A stretch of 64,000 bases of DNA from assembly GCF_014203595.1 (NCBI RefSeq), contig NZ_JACHJK010000014.1, positions 62,001 to 126,000 on the forward strand. Direction: 5' to 3'. The position numbers and the translations under genes are program-made. This document shows positions 26,108 through 34,176 of the stretch, in pieces (the stretch's first letter is position 1; each line of letters begins with the position of its first letter). This stretch comes from Streptomyces echinatus. Its GTDB lineage: Bacteria > Actinomycetota > Actinomycetes > Streptomycetales > Streptomycetaceae. The notes below the pieces were generated by a model, which saw only the letters and a list, made by a program, of their open reading frames with translations, did no database searches and was not told the origin of the DNA.

Positions 26108-26452
26108 TCAGTCCACGGCGACGTCGCCGAGGACCAGCGCGAGCAGTCCGGGGAAGCGGGCGTCGAACTCCTCGCGGCGCAGCCGGTTGACCCGCCGCGG
26201 GCCCTCGTCGCGCTGCTCGACCAGTCCGGCGCCGCGCAGGACCGTGAAGTGGTGGCTGAGCGCGGCCTTGCCCACCGGTACGTCGAAGCTGCCGCAACTG
26301 CGCGTCCACGCCGCGGAGCCCGCCAGTTCGCGGATCAGCTGGATGCGCACGGGGTCGGCGACCGCGGACAGCGCGGTCAGCAGGGAGACCTCCGCCGGGT
26401 CCGTGTGGACCGGCGCCGCACGATGACCGCCACTCTCCGCCTGCTTCGGCAT
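26108..26452 (-). CDS. ArsR-family winged-helix transcriptional repressor
   Basis: A 114-residue regulator. Winged helix: LLTALSAVADPVRIQLIREL, then VGKAALSHHFTVLRGAGLVE (recognition helix) and the wing QRDEGPRRVNRLRREEF. No Cys-rich metal site is evident, so a redox or organic ligand is more likely than a metal. ATG 26452 has GGGGAGAAGG upstream. It is divergent from a quinone oxidoreductase gene, and the shared spacer holds repeated AGTGTTC half-sites, so it probably represses that gene and itself. Confidence 0.88.
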   Translation of the reverse strand: MPKQAESGGHRAAPVHTDPAEVSLLTALSAVADPVRIQLIRELAGSAAWTRSCGSFDVPVGKAALSHHFTVLRGAGLVEQRDEGPRRVNRLRREEFDARFPGLLALVLGDVAVD

Positions 26453-26481
26453 GCCTTCTCCCCGCACCTTTGCGCTCACCG

Positions 26482-26561
26482 GGACACCCGGGGTGTCCGG
26501 CCCCTTGCCGAGTGTTCGATGAACATCTTACAGTCTCAGTGTTCGCTTTCCATTGAACACT
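26482..26561. promoter_or_regulatory. Operator array and promoter between arsR-type gene and quinone oxidoreductase
   Basis: Half-sites AGTGTTC occur at 26511-26517 and 26538-26544 and GAACACT at 26555-26561; GAACA at 26521 completes TGTTC-GAT-GAACA. The second pair forms AGTGTTC-N10-GAACACT. A plus promoter TTGCCG (26505-26510), 18 bases, TACAGT (26529-26534) overlaps them. A separate perfect palindrome GGACACC-CGG-GGTGTCC (26482-26498) lies 30 bases upstream of the regulator start. This looks like a classic ArsR-type shared operator. Confidence 0.7.
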
Positions 26562-26584
26562 TTGCGGAAGGGCGCGTGCTGCTC

Positions 26585-27562
26585 ATGCGTGCGGTGGAGT
26601 TCCACGAGTACGGCGGTCCCGAGGTGCTGAAGGCCGTGGACGCCGAGGTCCCCGAGCCGGGGCCCGGGCAGGTGACGATCGACGCCGCTTACACCGGCGT
26701 GAACTTCGCGGACCTCAAGGCGCGCGCCGAGGGGTACCGGGTGACGGCGCTGCCGTTCCGCCCGGGTCTGGAGGTGTCCGGCCGCGTGCGGGCCGTCGGC
26801 GAGGGAGTCGAGGGGCTGCGACCGGGGCAGGACGTCGTCGCGCTGGTCGGCAGTGGTGCCTACGCGGAGGTGGTGGCGGCCGACGCGGCCACCGTCTTCC
26901 CGCTCCCCCGGGGTCTGGACCTGCGCACCGCCGCCGCGCTGCCCACCGTCCTGCCGACGGCCCATGCCCTGCTCCACGAGGTGGGGCGGCTGCGCGCGGG
27001 CGAGACGGTCCTCGTGCACGGCGCGGCCGGCGGTGTCGGCACGGCGGCCGGGCAGCTGGCCCGGGCGGCGGGCGCCGGTGCCGTGTACGGCGTGGCCTCC
27101 TCCCGGGACAAGGCCGCCTACGCCCGCCGGCACGGCTACGACGAGGTGTTCACCACGGACACCTTCGCCGCCGACGTCCGCCGCGCCACCGGTGGCCGGG
27201 GCGTCGACCTGGTGCTCGACCCGGTCGGCGGCGAGACCCTGCGCCATGGCCTCGACGCCTTGGCCGCCTTCGGCCGTCTGGTGTCCTTCGGCAACGCGAG
27301 CGGTGCCGAGCCGTGGCACGTCGGGCAGCCCGAGCTGTACGCACAGGGCCGTTCCGTCGCCGGCTTCTCCGTGCTGAGTCTCGCGCAGTCCGTGCCCGAC
27401 GCCCTGCGCGCGCTCGCCGAGCGTGCCTTCCGCACGGTCGTCGAGGGGACCGTGCGCCTGCCCGTCACCGCGGAGTTCCCGCTGGCGGACGCCGCCGAGG
27501 CGCACCGGCTGATGGGCGGGCGCGCGTCGACCGGCAAACTGCTGCTGCGGACGTCCGGCTGA
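26585..27562 (+). CDS. Zinc-independent quinone oxidoreductase (MDR family)
   Basis: A 325-residue NADPH:quinone reductase-like enzyme of the medium-chain dehydrogenase superfamily. N-terminal GroES-like domain (VEFHEYGGPEVLKAVDAEVP, TGVNFADLKARAEGY), Rossmann motif VHGAAGGVGTAAGQLA (about 140-156) and VDLVLDPVGGETLRHGL. Zinc-binding Cys residues are lacking, as in quinone reductases and crotonyl/alkenal reductases. The first ATG after the operator array (26585) was taken as start. Likely derepressed when the ArsR protein senses a quinone or electrophile. Confidence 0.9.
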   Translation: MRAVEFHEYGGPEVLKAVDAEVPEPGPGQVTIDAAYTGVNFADLKARAEGYRVTALPFRPGLEVSGRVRAVGEGVEGLRPGQDVVALVGSGAYAEVVAADAATVFPLPRGLDLRTAAALPTVLPTAHALLHEVGRLRAGETVLVHGAAGGVGTAAGQLARAAGAGAVYGVASSRDKAAYARRHGYDEVFTTDTFAADVRRATGGRGVDLVLDPVGGETLRHGLDALAAFGRLVSFGNASGAEPWHVGQPELYAQGRSVAGFSVLSLAQSVPDALRALAERAFRTVVEGTVRLPVTAEFPLADAAEAHRLMGGRASTGKLLLRTSG

Positions 27563-27614
27563 CCATCACCGCGGGATGCCGGGGGGCGCCGCCCCGGACC
27601 GCGGTGCGGCGGGA

Positions 27615-27684
27615 CGGCGGCGGCGGCGACGGCGACGGCGACGGCGGCCGGGGAACCCGGCAGGCTGCCTCAGCCTGCCGGGCG
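27615..27684. terminator. Hairpin terminator with adjoining GGC/GAC triplet repeat
   Basis: CCCGGCAGGC (27656-27665) pairs with GCCTGCCGGG (27673-27682) around a 7-base loop that contains the stop codon of the minus-strand dehydrogenase. Just before it, 27616-27648 is a run of GGC and GAC triplets. The hairpin can serve both convergent genes. Confidence 0.7.
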
Positions 27685-28566
27685 GTCGGTGGAGCCGAAG
27701 CTGGCGAAGTAGGCGGCGACCATGTCCTCGTCGGCGTGTCCCTGCGCCGCGGCCCGCTCCAGGCGCTCCGCGCTCGCCGCGGCCACGTCCAGGCGGACAC
27801 CGTGTTCTTCGCCCGCCCGGACGATGAGCCGGGCGTCCTTCGCGGCCGTGGCCACCGCGAACTGGGGCGGTGTCAGCCGGTCCTCCAGGACGAGTGCCGA
27901 CTTGGCCCGCAGGTACCCCATGTCGAGCGGGCCGCCGCCGATGGCGTCGAAGAAGTCCTGAGGGTCCACCCCGAGCGCCCCCGCCAGGGCCAGCACCTCG
28001 CCGACCGCTGCCGTGGCCGCGATGACCCAGCTGTTGGCGACCAGCTTCAGCCGGGTCGCGGTACCGGCCGCGCCGTCCTCGCCGGACCACACGGTACGGG
28101 CACCGACCGCGTCGAACACCGGGGTCACAGCGGCCCGGTGCGCGCTCGGGCCCGCGGCGAGCACGAGGAGCTGACCGGACTCGGCCGGCTGGCGGGTGCC
28201 CAGCACCGGCGCGTCGAAGAAGACCAGGCCGTGATCGTGGGCGAAGGCGGCCAGTGCGCCGACACCCTCGATGCCGGCGGTGGTGGACTGCACCCAGGCG
28301 GCGCCGGAACGCAGCGCGGGGGCGGCCTCGCGCATCACGTCCAGAGCGGCCGGACCGTCGTAGAGCATGGTCAGGACGACATCGGCGCCCTCGACGGCGG
28401 CGGCTGGGGTGCCCGCGACCTGCGCGCCGTCGGCGGCGAGCGGTTCGGCCTTGGCACGGGTGCGGTTCCAGACGCGGACGGTGTGTCCGGCGCGCACCAG
28501 GTTGCGGGCCATGGCGGCACCCATGATGCCGGTGCCCAGGACACTTACGGTGAGCTTGTCGGTCAT
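27670..28566 (-). CDS. 3-hydroxyisobutyrate dehydrogenase-family NAD(P)-binding protein
   Basis: A 298-residue beta-hydroxyacid dehydrogenase. N-terminal VSVLGTGIMGAAMARNLVRA carries the GxGxxG site, and the substrate-binding signature is FFDAPVLGTRQPAESGQLLV. The catalytic Lys is in ATRLKLVANSWVIAA. The family oxidises short beta-hydroxy acids; some relatives are imine reductases, but those normally replace the catalytic Lys. ATG 28566 follows AGGAAG. Divergent from the chloramphenicol phosphotransferase gene. Confidence 0.87.
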   Translation of the reverse strand: MTDKLTVSVLGTGIMGAAMARNLVRAGHTVRVWNRTRAKAEPLAADGAQVAGTPAAAVEGADVVLTMLYDGPAALDVMREAAPALRSGAAWVQSTTAGIEGVGALAAFAHDHGLVFFDAPVLGTRQPAESGQLLVLAAGPSAHRAAVTPVFDAVGARTVWSGEDGAAGTATRLKLVANSWVIAATAAVGEVLALAGALGVDPQDFFDAIGGGPLDMGYLRAKSALVLEDRLTPPQFAVATAAKDARLIVRAGEEHGVRLDVAAASAERLERAAAQGHADEDMVAAYFASFGSTDRPAG

Positions 28567-28881
28567 GACATCGACTTCCTGAAGGTAGGGGGCATGGGCG
28601 GTCGGGGGGAGTGCCCCACGGTCCGGTGGACAGGCCGTCCGGCCGTGCCTGGCGCCCGTTCCACCGGACAGATCTTCCACCAGCCGCGCGTGCGGCACAT
28701 CGAGCCGCTCCTCCGGCGCGCCGTCCCGCACGGCGGTCCGGGACGGCCTTCCCTGCCGGGTACCCGGCCGGCCCGGACGGAACGGCACGGCACGGCCGAC
28801 AGGGCGGCGGGTCCGACGCGCCGGGCGGTGTGCGCCGTAAATGCGTTACCGCCGGGCCGGAAGGCTTCGTACCGTGGCACG

Positions 28882-29415
28882 GTGACGACTCAGATGATCA
28901 TTCTCAACGGTGGTTCCAGCGCGGGGAAGTCCGGGATCGCGCGCTGCCTGCAGGCCGTACTCCCGGAGCCCTGGCTGGTGTTCGGGATCGACTCGCTCGT
29001 CGACGCACTGCCGCCGAGGCTGCGGGGGCCGGACGGCGGCATCGAGTTCGCCGCGGACGGCGGGGTGCACGTCGGGGCCGGGTTCCGGGCGCTGGAGGCG
29101 GCCTGGATGGAGGGCGTCGCGGCGACCGCGCGGGCGGGCGCCAAGGTCGTCGTCGACGATGTCTTCCTCGGCGGAGCGGCCTCGCAGCAGCGGTGGCGGA
29201 AGGCCCTGGAGGGGCTGGACGTGCTGTGGGTCGGCGTCCGGTGCGCGCCGGACGTCGCGGCGGCACGGGAGACCGCCCGCGGCGACCGGGCCGAGGGCAT
29301 GGCCGCGTCCCAGGCCGACCTGGTGCACGAGGGGGTGTCGTACGACCTGGAGGTGGACACGACCCGCACCGAGTCCCTGGAGTGCGCGCGGACCATCGCC
29401 GCCCGCCTCGGCTGA
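28882..29415 (+). CDS. Chloramphenicol 3-O-phosphotransferase-like kinase
   Basis: A 177-residue P-loop kinase close in length and sequence to the CPT resistance enzyme of Streptomyces venezuelae. P-loop GGSSAGKS at residues 10-17, catalytic Asp37 in FGIDSL, and VVDDVFLGG. CPT phosphorylates the primary hydroxyl of chloramphenicol. GTG 28882 was preferred because the family begins MTTxxIILNGG; an ATG four codons later is possible. The 315-base upstream gap 28567-28881 shows no gene. Actual chloramphenicol resistance is inference, and no chloramphenicol pathway lies here. Confidence 0.88.
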   Translation: MTTQMIILNGGSSAGKSGIARCLQAVLPEPWLVFGIDSLVDALPPRLRGPDGGIEFAADGGVHVGAGFRALEAAWMEGVAATARAGAKVVVDDVFLGGAASQQRWRKALEGLDVLWVGVRCAPDVAAARETARGDRAEGMAASQADLVHEGVSYDLEVDTTRTESLECARTIAARLG

Positions 29416-29487
29416 CCGGCGGGCACCACCCGCCCCGCCGGCGATCCCCCTGTTCCTGTGGGGCCGGGGCGTCGTGGTCGCCCGGGG

Positions 29488-29630
29488 CTCACACGCAGCC
29501 CGCGGGGCCGACGGGCCTTGGGGTCGCACCGGCTCACATACGGCCTGCCTCCGACGGACGTTGCGTTCGCGCCGGCTCACCTACGGCCCACGGCCGGCGC
29601 GCGTTGCGGTCGCGCCGGGGCTCACGAACG
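29488..29630. repeat. Degenerate 43-45-base tandem repeat
   Basis: CTCAC-starting units occur at 29488, 29533, 29576 and 29621, each followed by A-C/T-ACGG-like sequence and ending GTTGCGxTCGCGC. The last copy runs into the 3' end of the CPBP protease gene. Units share the GGGGCTCAC start with the 24.2 kb array, hinting at one dispersed family. Confidence 0.65.
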
Positions 29631-30818
29631 GTCCGCGCCGTCCTCCCGGGCGTCGGCCGCCGGCAGGCCGGCCGCCGGGGGAAGGCCCGTGCCGGACACC
29701 GGCGGCTCGGTCCAGGGCGACGGCGGGGCCGTGACCGGCCCGGGCTGTCCTGCCCACGGCGGGGCGACGGCCGTACCCTGTCCCGGCTGAGCCGCCCAGG
29801 GCGACGGCACGGGTACGCCGGTGACCGGGCCGCCCACCCACTGCGCGGGCACCGGGGCTCCGGGGACGTACGGGACACCCGTGGCGAACACCGGTGGCTG
29901 CGCGGGCTGCTGCGGAGCCGGGGCCGTACGCTCCAGCCGGCGACGGCGCAGCCACCACGTCACGGCCGCCGTGTACAGGACGATGCTCAGCACGTCCAGC
30001 GCGACCACCTGCCAGTTCGCGTCGGCCGCGGTCTCGTCGCTCGCGAGTCCGCCGACGACCGCGGCCGAGGCACCGAAGGCGAGGAGGTTGTTGACCGTGT
30101 GCAGGGCGACGGACGCCTCCAGACCGCCCGTCCGCCAGGTCAGCCAGCCCGCGCACGCCCCGAACACCATTAGGTCGGCGAAGCCCCAGGGGGTGCCCCA
30201 GCCGTGGGCGGCGGCGAACAGGACCGCCTGGGGCAGGAACGCGGCCCACGGCGAGCGCAGGAACGCCCCGGCGGTCTGGGTCAGCCAGCCGCGGAAGACG
30301 TACTCCTCGGCGGCTGCCTGCAGCGGCACGAGCACCACCAGCAGGGCGAGAGCACGCCCGAAGGCCGCCCATCCCACCCACCGGCTCTCCGCACCGCCTC
30401 CGTCGTCGGGCAGCAGCAGCATGGCCCCCATCGACAGAGCGACGATCGGTACGGCGGTCAGTACGCACGACATGAGCCAGCGCCATCTCAGCCGCCCGGC
30501 CACGGACGAGACCGTGCCGGCCCGGCGTCCCCCGATCCAGCGCACGGTGAGCAGCACGACGGGTATGCCGGCCGCGATCGCGAACAGGCCCATGGCGGTG
30601 TCCGCGACGGGACCGAACTCCGGCCAGCCGTCGGCGTCTTCCTCGTACCCCATGCCCGATCCCACGGCCACGAAGACGGCCATGAGGACGACCAGGGTGA
30701 TCAGGTACGTCCCGGCGAGGACCAGGGTGCCGACCAGTGGGCGCCACGCCCCGTAACGCGGTGAGAGGCGGGCCAGGCGGTGGTACGGGAGCTGCTCGGC
30801 GAGCTGGGGCTGTGTCAT
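29622..30818 (-). CDS. CPBP-family intramembrane metalloprotease
   Basis: A 398-residue membrane protein with about eight hydrophobic segments. CPBP (CAAX protease and bacteriocin-processing) motifs: AAAEEYVFRGWL (Glu-Glu and Arg), FAAAHGWG and HTVNNLLAF. The last about 100 residues are Pro/Ala/Gly-rich and cytoplasmic (PPVFATGVPYVPGAPVPA). ATG 30818 has no strong ribosome site; an in-frame ATG at 30854 adds 12 residues. Substrate unknown; members process or protect against peptides, or act as maturation factors. Confidence 0.85.
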   Translation of the reverse strand: MTQPQLAEQLPYHRLARLSPRYGAWRPLVGTLVLAGTYLITLVVLMAVFVAVGSGMGYEEDADGWPEFGPVADTAMGLFAIAAGIPVVLLTVRWIGGRRAGTVSSVAGRLRWRWLMSCVLTAVPIVALSMGAMLLLPDDGGGAESRWVGWAAFGRALALLVVLVPLQAAAEEYVFRGWLTQTAGAFLRSPWAAFLPQAVLFAAAHGWGTPWGFADLMVFGACAGWLTWRTGGLEASVALHTVNNLLAFGASAAVVGGLASDETAADANWQVVALDVLSIVLYTAAVTWWLRRRRLERTAPAPQQPAQPPVFATGVPYVPGAPVPAQWVGGPVTGVPVPSPWAAQPGQGTAVAPPWAGQPGPVTAPPSPWTEPPVSGTGLPPAAGLPAADAREDGADRS

Positions 30819-30871
30819 GCCGCCAGCCTGCCCAAGGACACTCTCGTGTGCCATCGGCCTGCGGCATGACC

Positions 30872-31023
30872 GGTGTCTCTATCTCTGGTTGGTGGCGTCG
30901 CCGCTGGCCGGCGGTGCCGCCTGCGGCCGGTGCGGCTGCCGGCGTCCGGTGTCTTCACACCCGGCCGGTGTCTCCATGCCCCCGATGTCTCCGCCCCCGC
31001 CAGGTGTCTCTGTCTCTGGTTGG
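30872..31023. repeat. Paired 21-base direct repeats and GGTGTCTC words
   Basis: GGTGTCTCTATCTCTGGTTGG at 30872-30892 recurs at 31003-31023 with one mismatch, 131 bases apart. Three further GGTGTCT/GATGTCT words lie between. They occupy the spacer between the divergent protease and sensor kinase genes, so they could be regulator-binding sites; no promoter was recognised with confidence. Confidence 0.6.
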
Positions 31024-31086
31024 AGACGGACCTCCGCCCCGGGTCCGGTGTGCGCCGCACGGCCGGCCTCTACGCTCGTCGGCGAC

Positions 31087-33438
31087 ATGGAGACGATACG
31101 CACCTGGCTACTGCCCCTGCTGCTGGCGGCCGGGCAGGGCATCCTGCTGTGGCCCGGCACAGGCCCGGACGACGCACCGACCGGGCCCGCGCTCGTCGGC
31201 GCCCTGTGCGCGCTGGCCCTGGAGACGGCCGCGCTGGGGTGGCGACGCACCGCTCCGCTGCGAGCCCTGGCCTGCACTCTGGTGGCCGTGATTTTCGGCG
31301 GACTGGCCGCACCGGACGGCTATCTGGGGATCGGCCCGCTGATCGCCCTGTACTCCGTCGCCGTCCGCTGCCCCGTACCGGTGACGGTCCGGGCCACGGC
31401 CGCCGTCGTGGGCGTCGAGTGGGTGGCGGCCGCGGTGCAGGAGGGTCCCCGGGCCGCGCTGCTGTCCGACATGGCCGTCTCCCTGGGCGCGTACCTGCTG
31501 TGCGCCGGACTCGGCGAGGCGAGGCGCCGGTTGCTCGCCGGCCGCATGAGCTCCGTCCGGCGGCTGGCGGGGGCCTTGGACGCCCGCCGGCTGGCGGGCG
31601 ACCACGAGCGCCGCCGCCTGGCCCGGGAACTGCACGACGTGAGTGCCCATCACCTCACGTCGGTCGTGGTGACCGTCGACGCCGCGCGCCGGCTCCAGGA
31701 CGACCGGCCCGAACTGGCCGCCGAGGCACTGTCGTTCGCGGAACGCACCGGCGCCGAAACCCTCACGGCGCTGCAACGGCTCGTGGGGCTGCTGCGGGAC
31801 GCCGACCGGCCGGACCACCGGCCGATGAGCGGCCGGATCGAGGAACTGGTGGCGGGATTCGGCCGGTTGGGCCCCCCGGTGACCGCTCGGATCCCGGACG
31901 ACCTGGCCGGCCCGGCGGCCGAGGCGGTCCACGGCATCATCCGTGAAGCCCTCACCAACGCACTGCGGTACGCACCCGGCGCCGCCGCCCGGGTACGGGT
32001 CCGGCGGGCGCCCGGTGGGCTCGAACTGACCGTGGAGAACGCTCCGCCACGTACCGCGCCGCAGGGGGCCGCCGGTCTCGGGGCGGGGCGCGGGGTGTCC
32101 GGGATGCGGGAGCGGGCCGCCTCCGCGGGCGGCGAACTGACCGCCGGGCCCACCCCCGAGGGCGGCTGGCGGGTCCACGCGACCCTGCCCGACGGCGACC
32201 TGCCGCGGCGGCAGGACGAGGACGGCTGGCGGCGTGACGTCCTGCGGGAGCAGCGGTTCACCGACCCGGCGCTGACGCTGGCCGCGATGATGCTGCCCGT
32301 GTCGTGCGTGTTGGCTCTGACGGAGGACTGGACGGCCGCGGCCCGGCGGGCCGCGCTGCCCTCCCTGCTGGTCGTCTGCGGGCTGCTGGTGCTGCACGCG
32401 GTGCCCCTGCTGTGGCGCAGGAGGGCGCCCTGGGCCGTGTTCCTCGCCGTCCTGGCGACCGCCGGGCTGGGGCCGGTGGCCGTCGTCGCGGCGCGGCTGC
32501 CGTCCCAGGTCACGGAGTTCCTCGTGGCCGGGACACTGGTGGAGGTGCTGGCGGTGTACGCGGTCGCCGCCTACGGTCAGGGGGCGCCCCGCACCTGGCC
32601 CGCACCGGCCGCCGCGGCGCTCGGGACGGCCTGTGTCGTCACGGCGTCGGCGTGCGCCGACGGAGTGGTGGCGGGCGAACCGACGGGTCCGGCCGACGTC
32701 GTCCTGCTGCCGTTCTTCCTGTCCGTCCTGGTGGCTCCGGTGTTCTTCGCCGTGTGGGGTGCCGGTGTGTTCGTGCGGCGCCGCCGGATGCGGGTCCTGG
32801 CGTTCGACGACTTCGCGTTCGCCAGCTCGATCTGGCAGGCCGAACGGGCCGCGCAGGCCGAACGGCAGCGGCTGGCCGGGGCCTTGCGCGAGGCCGTGCT
32901 CGCGCACACCGGGGCGCTCGTCGGCGCGGCCCGGCGCGGCGACCTGGAGCAGGTGGCCGGCACGGCGAGGGCGGCGCTGGCCGCGATGCGGGAGATGCTG
33001 CACAGCCTCGGCGGGTCCGGGGACGGCGGGTCCGGCCGGCCGCTCGCCCCGTCGCCGTCCGCCGCCGATCTCGACGCGCTGTGCCACGCGCTGCGTTCGG
33101 CCGGCCGCGACGTACGGATGCGGGGCCTGCCGGAGGCCGCCCGGGAACTGCCGCCCTCCGTGCAGGTCTCGGTGTACCGGATCGTCGAGGCGGCGCTCGG
33201 CGCGGGCGATGCCGGACCGGCGCGGGTGACCCTGCGGCGGCGCCGTGGCCTCCTGCGCATCACGGTGACCGGGGTGCGGCTCGCCGTCGCGGGCCCCGTC
33301 GCCGAGCGTCTGCGGGTGCAGGTCGACGCGGCCGACGGGCGGATCGTGTGTGAACCTGCCGGTACCCTACGGGTGTCGTTGCCGGCCGGAGTCGTTCCGG
33401 CCCCCGCTCAGGAGGTGTCCCCGTCGCCATACGCGTGA
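31087..33438 (+). CDS. Two-component sensor histidine kinase with second degenerate kinase module
   Basis: A 783-residue membrane kinase. First half: about five membrane segments (10-145), HisKA_3 dimerisation with His183 in RRLARELHDVSAHHLTSVV, and ATPase N box GIIREALTNALRYAPG with GRGVSGMRERA. Second half repeats the plan: about five hydrophobic segments (405-575), then ERQRLAGALREAVLAHTGAL, where the His-Asp of the H box is Arg-Glu, and a residual ATPase lobe lacking the N-box Asn (VYRIVEAALGAGDAG). The second module should be catalytically dead, perhaps a sensing or dimerisation platform. It overlaps the response regulator gene by four bases. Confidence 0.88.
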   Translation: METIRTWLLPLLLAAGQGILLWPGTGPDDAPTGPALVGALCALALETAALGWRRTAPLRALACTLVAVIFGGLAAPDGYLGIGPLIALYSVAVRCPVPVTVRATAAVVGVEWVAAAVQEGPRAALLSDMAVSLGAYLLCAGLGEARRRLLAGRMSSVRRLAGALDARRLAGDHERRRLARELHDVSAHHLTSVVVTVDAARRLQDDRPELAAEALSFAERTGAETLTALQRLVGLLRDADRPDHRPMSGRIEELVAGFGRLGPPVTARIPDDLAGPAAEAVHGIIREALTNALRYAPGAAARVRVRRAPGGLELTVENAPPRTAPQGAAGLGAGRGVSGMRERAASAGGELTAGPTPEGGWRVHATLPDGDLPRRQDEDGWRRDVLREQRFTDPALTLAAMMLPVSCVLALTEDWTAAARRAALPSLLVVCGLLVLHAVPLLWRRRAPWAVFLAVLATAGLGPVAVVAARLPSQVTEFLVAGTLVEVLAVYAVAAYGQGAPRTWPAPAAAALGTACVVTASACADGVVAGEPTGPADVVLLPFFLSVLVAPVFFAVWGAGVFVRRRRMRVLAFDDFAFASSIWQAERAAQAERQRLAGALREAVLAHTGALVGAARRGDLEQVAGTARAALAAMREMLHSLGGSGDGGSGRPLAPSPSAADLDALCHALRSAGRDVRMRGLPEAARELPPSVQVSVYRIVEAALGAGDAGPARVTLRRRRGLLRITVTGVRLAVAGPVAERLRVQVDAADGRIVCEPAGTLRVSLPAGVVPAPAQEVSPSPYA

Positions 33439-34098
33439 TCGTCGTCGACGACCAGGCCGTGGTCCGGGCCGGATTCGCCGCCATCGTGGACGCCGAACCA
33501 GATCTGACCGTGGTGGCCGAGGCCGGTGACGGAGCGGCGGCGGTGTCGCTCGCCGCGGCGGAGCGGGCCGACGTCGTCCTGATGGACATCCGGATGCCCG
33601 GCATGGACGGGCTCACCGCGACGCGCCTGATCACCGCGCCGGCCGACGGGCCACGGGTGCTGGTGCTCACCACATTCGACCTCGACGAGTACGTGTACGA
33701 GGCGATGCGCGCCGGGGCGTCCGGGTTCTTGCTGAAGGACGCCCTGCCCGAGGAACTGCTGTCGGCCATCAGGGTCGTCGCGGCCGGCGACGGCATCCTG
33801 GCGCCCGCCGTCACCCGCTCGCCTCATCGACACGTTCGCCCGCAGTGCCCCGCCCCCGCCGTCCGCGGCCTCCGGGCCGCTCGACCGGCTCACCCAGCGG
33901 GAACGGGAAGTCCTGCTGAAGATCGCGTCCGGCCTCTCCAACGCCGAGATCGGCGACCGGCTCGGCGTCACCACGGGCACGGTGAAGAGCCATGTGAACG
34001 CCCTGCTGTCCAAACTCGGGCTGCGCGACCGGGTCCAGGCCACGATCCTCGCCTACGAGACCGGTCTGATCAGCCCGGGCGAGGTCCCGCGGCGCTGA
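33435..34098 (+). pseudogene. NarL/LuxR-family response regulator, single-base frameshift
   Basis: GTG 33435 starts MIVVDDQAVVRAGFAAIVDA with acceptor Asp in DVVLMDIRMPGMDG and the switch Lys in GFLLKDALPEEL. Near 33819 (ACCCGCTCGCCTC) the frame shifts by one base; the linker and HTH continue in the next frame: RLIDTFARSAPP, LTQREREVLLKIASGLSNAE, then VTTGTVKSHVNALLSKLGLR to the stop at 34098. Deleting one base restores a normal regulator of about 220 residues. The receiver alone would be made as written. Cognate partner of the upstream kinase. Sequencing error is a real alternative. Confidence 0.8.
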
Positions 34099-34176
34099 TC
34101 GCGCACCGGCCCGCCGCCGAGGTCGACGTCCGTTCTCCGCCGGTCTTCCCCGGGGCGTGTCCGGTGGGATGGAGCC

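Noticed and set aside
29488..29630. Second CRISPR-like array
   Set aside because: Degenerate tandem units with no spacers.
30817..31086. 90-residue N-terminal extension of the sensor kinase
   Set aside because: Crosses the divergent promoter region and direct repeats; METIRTW at 31087 starts the first membrane helix normally.
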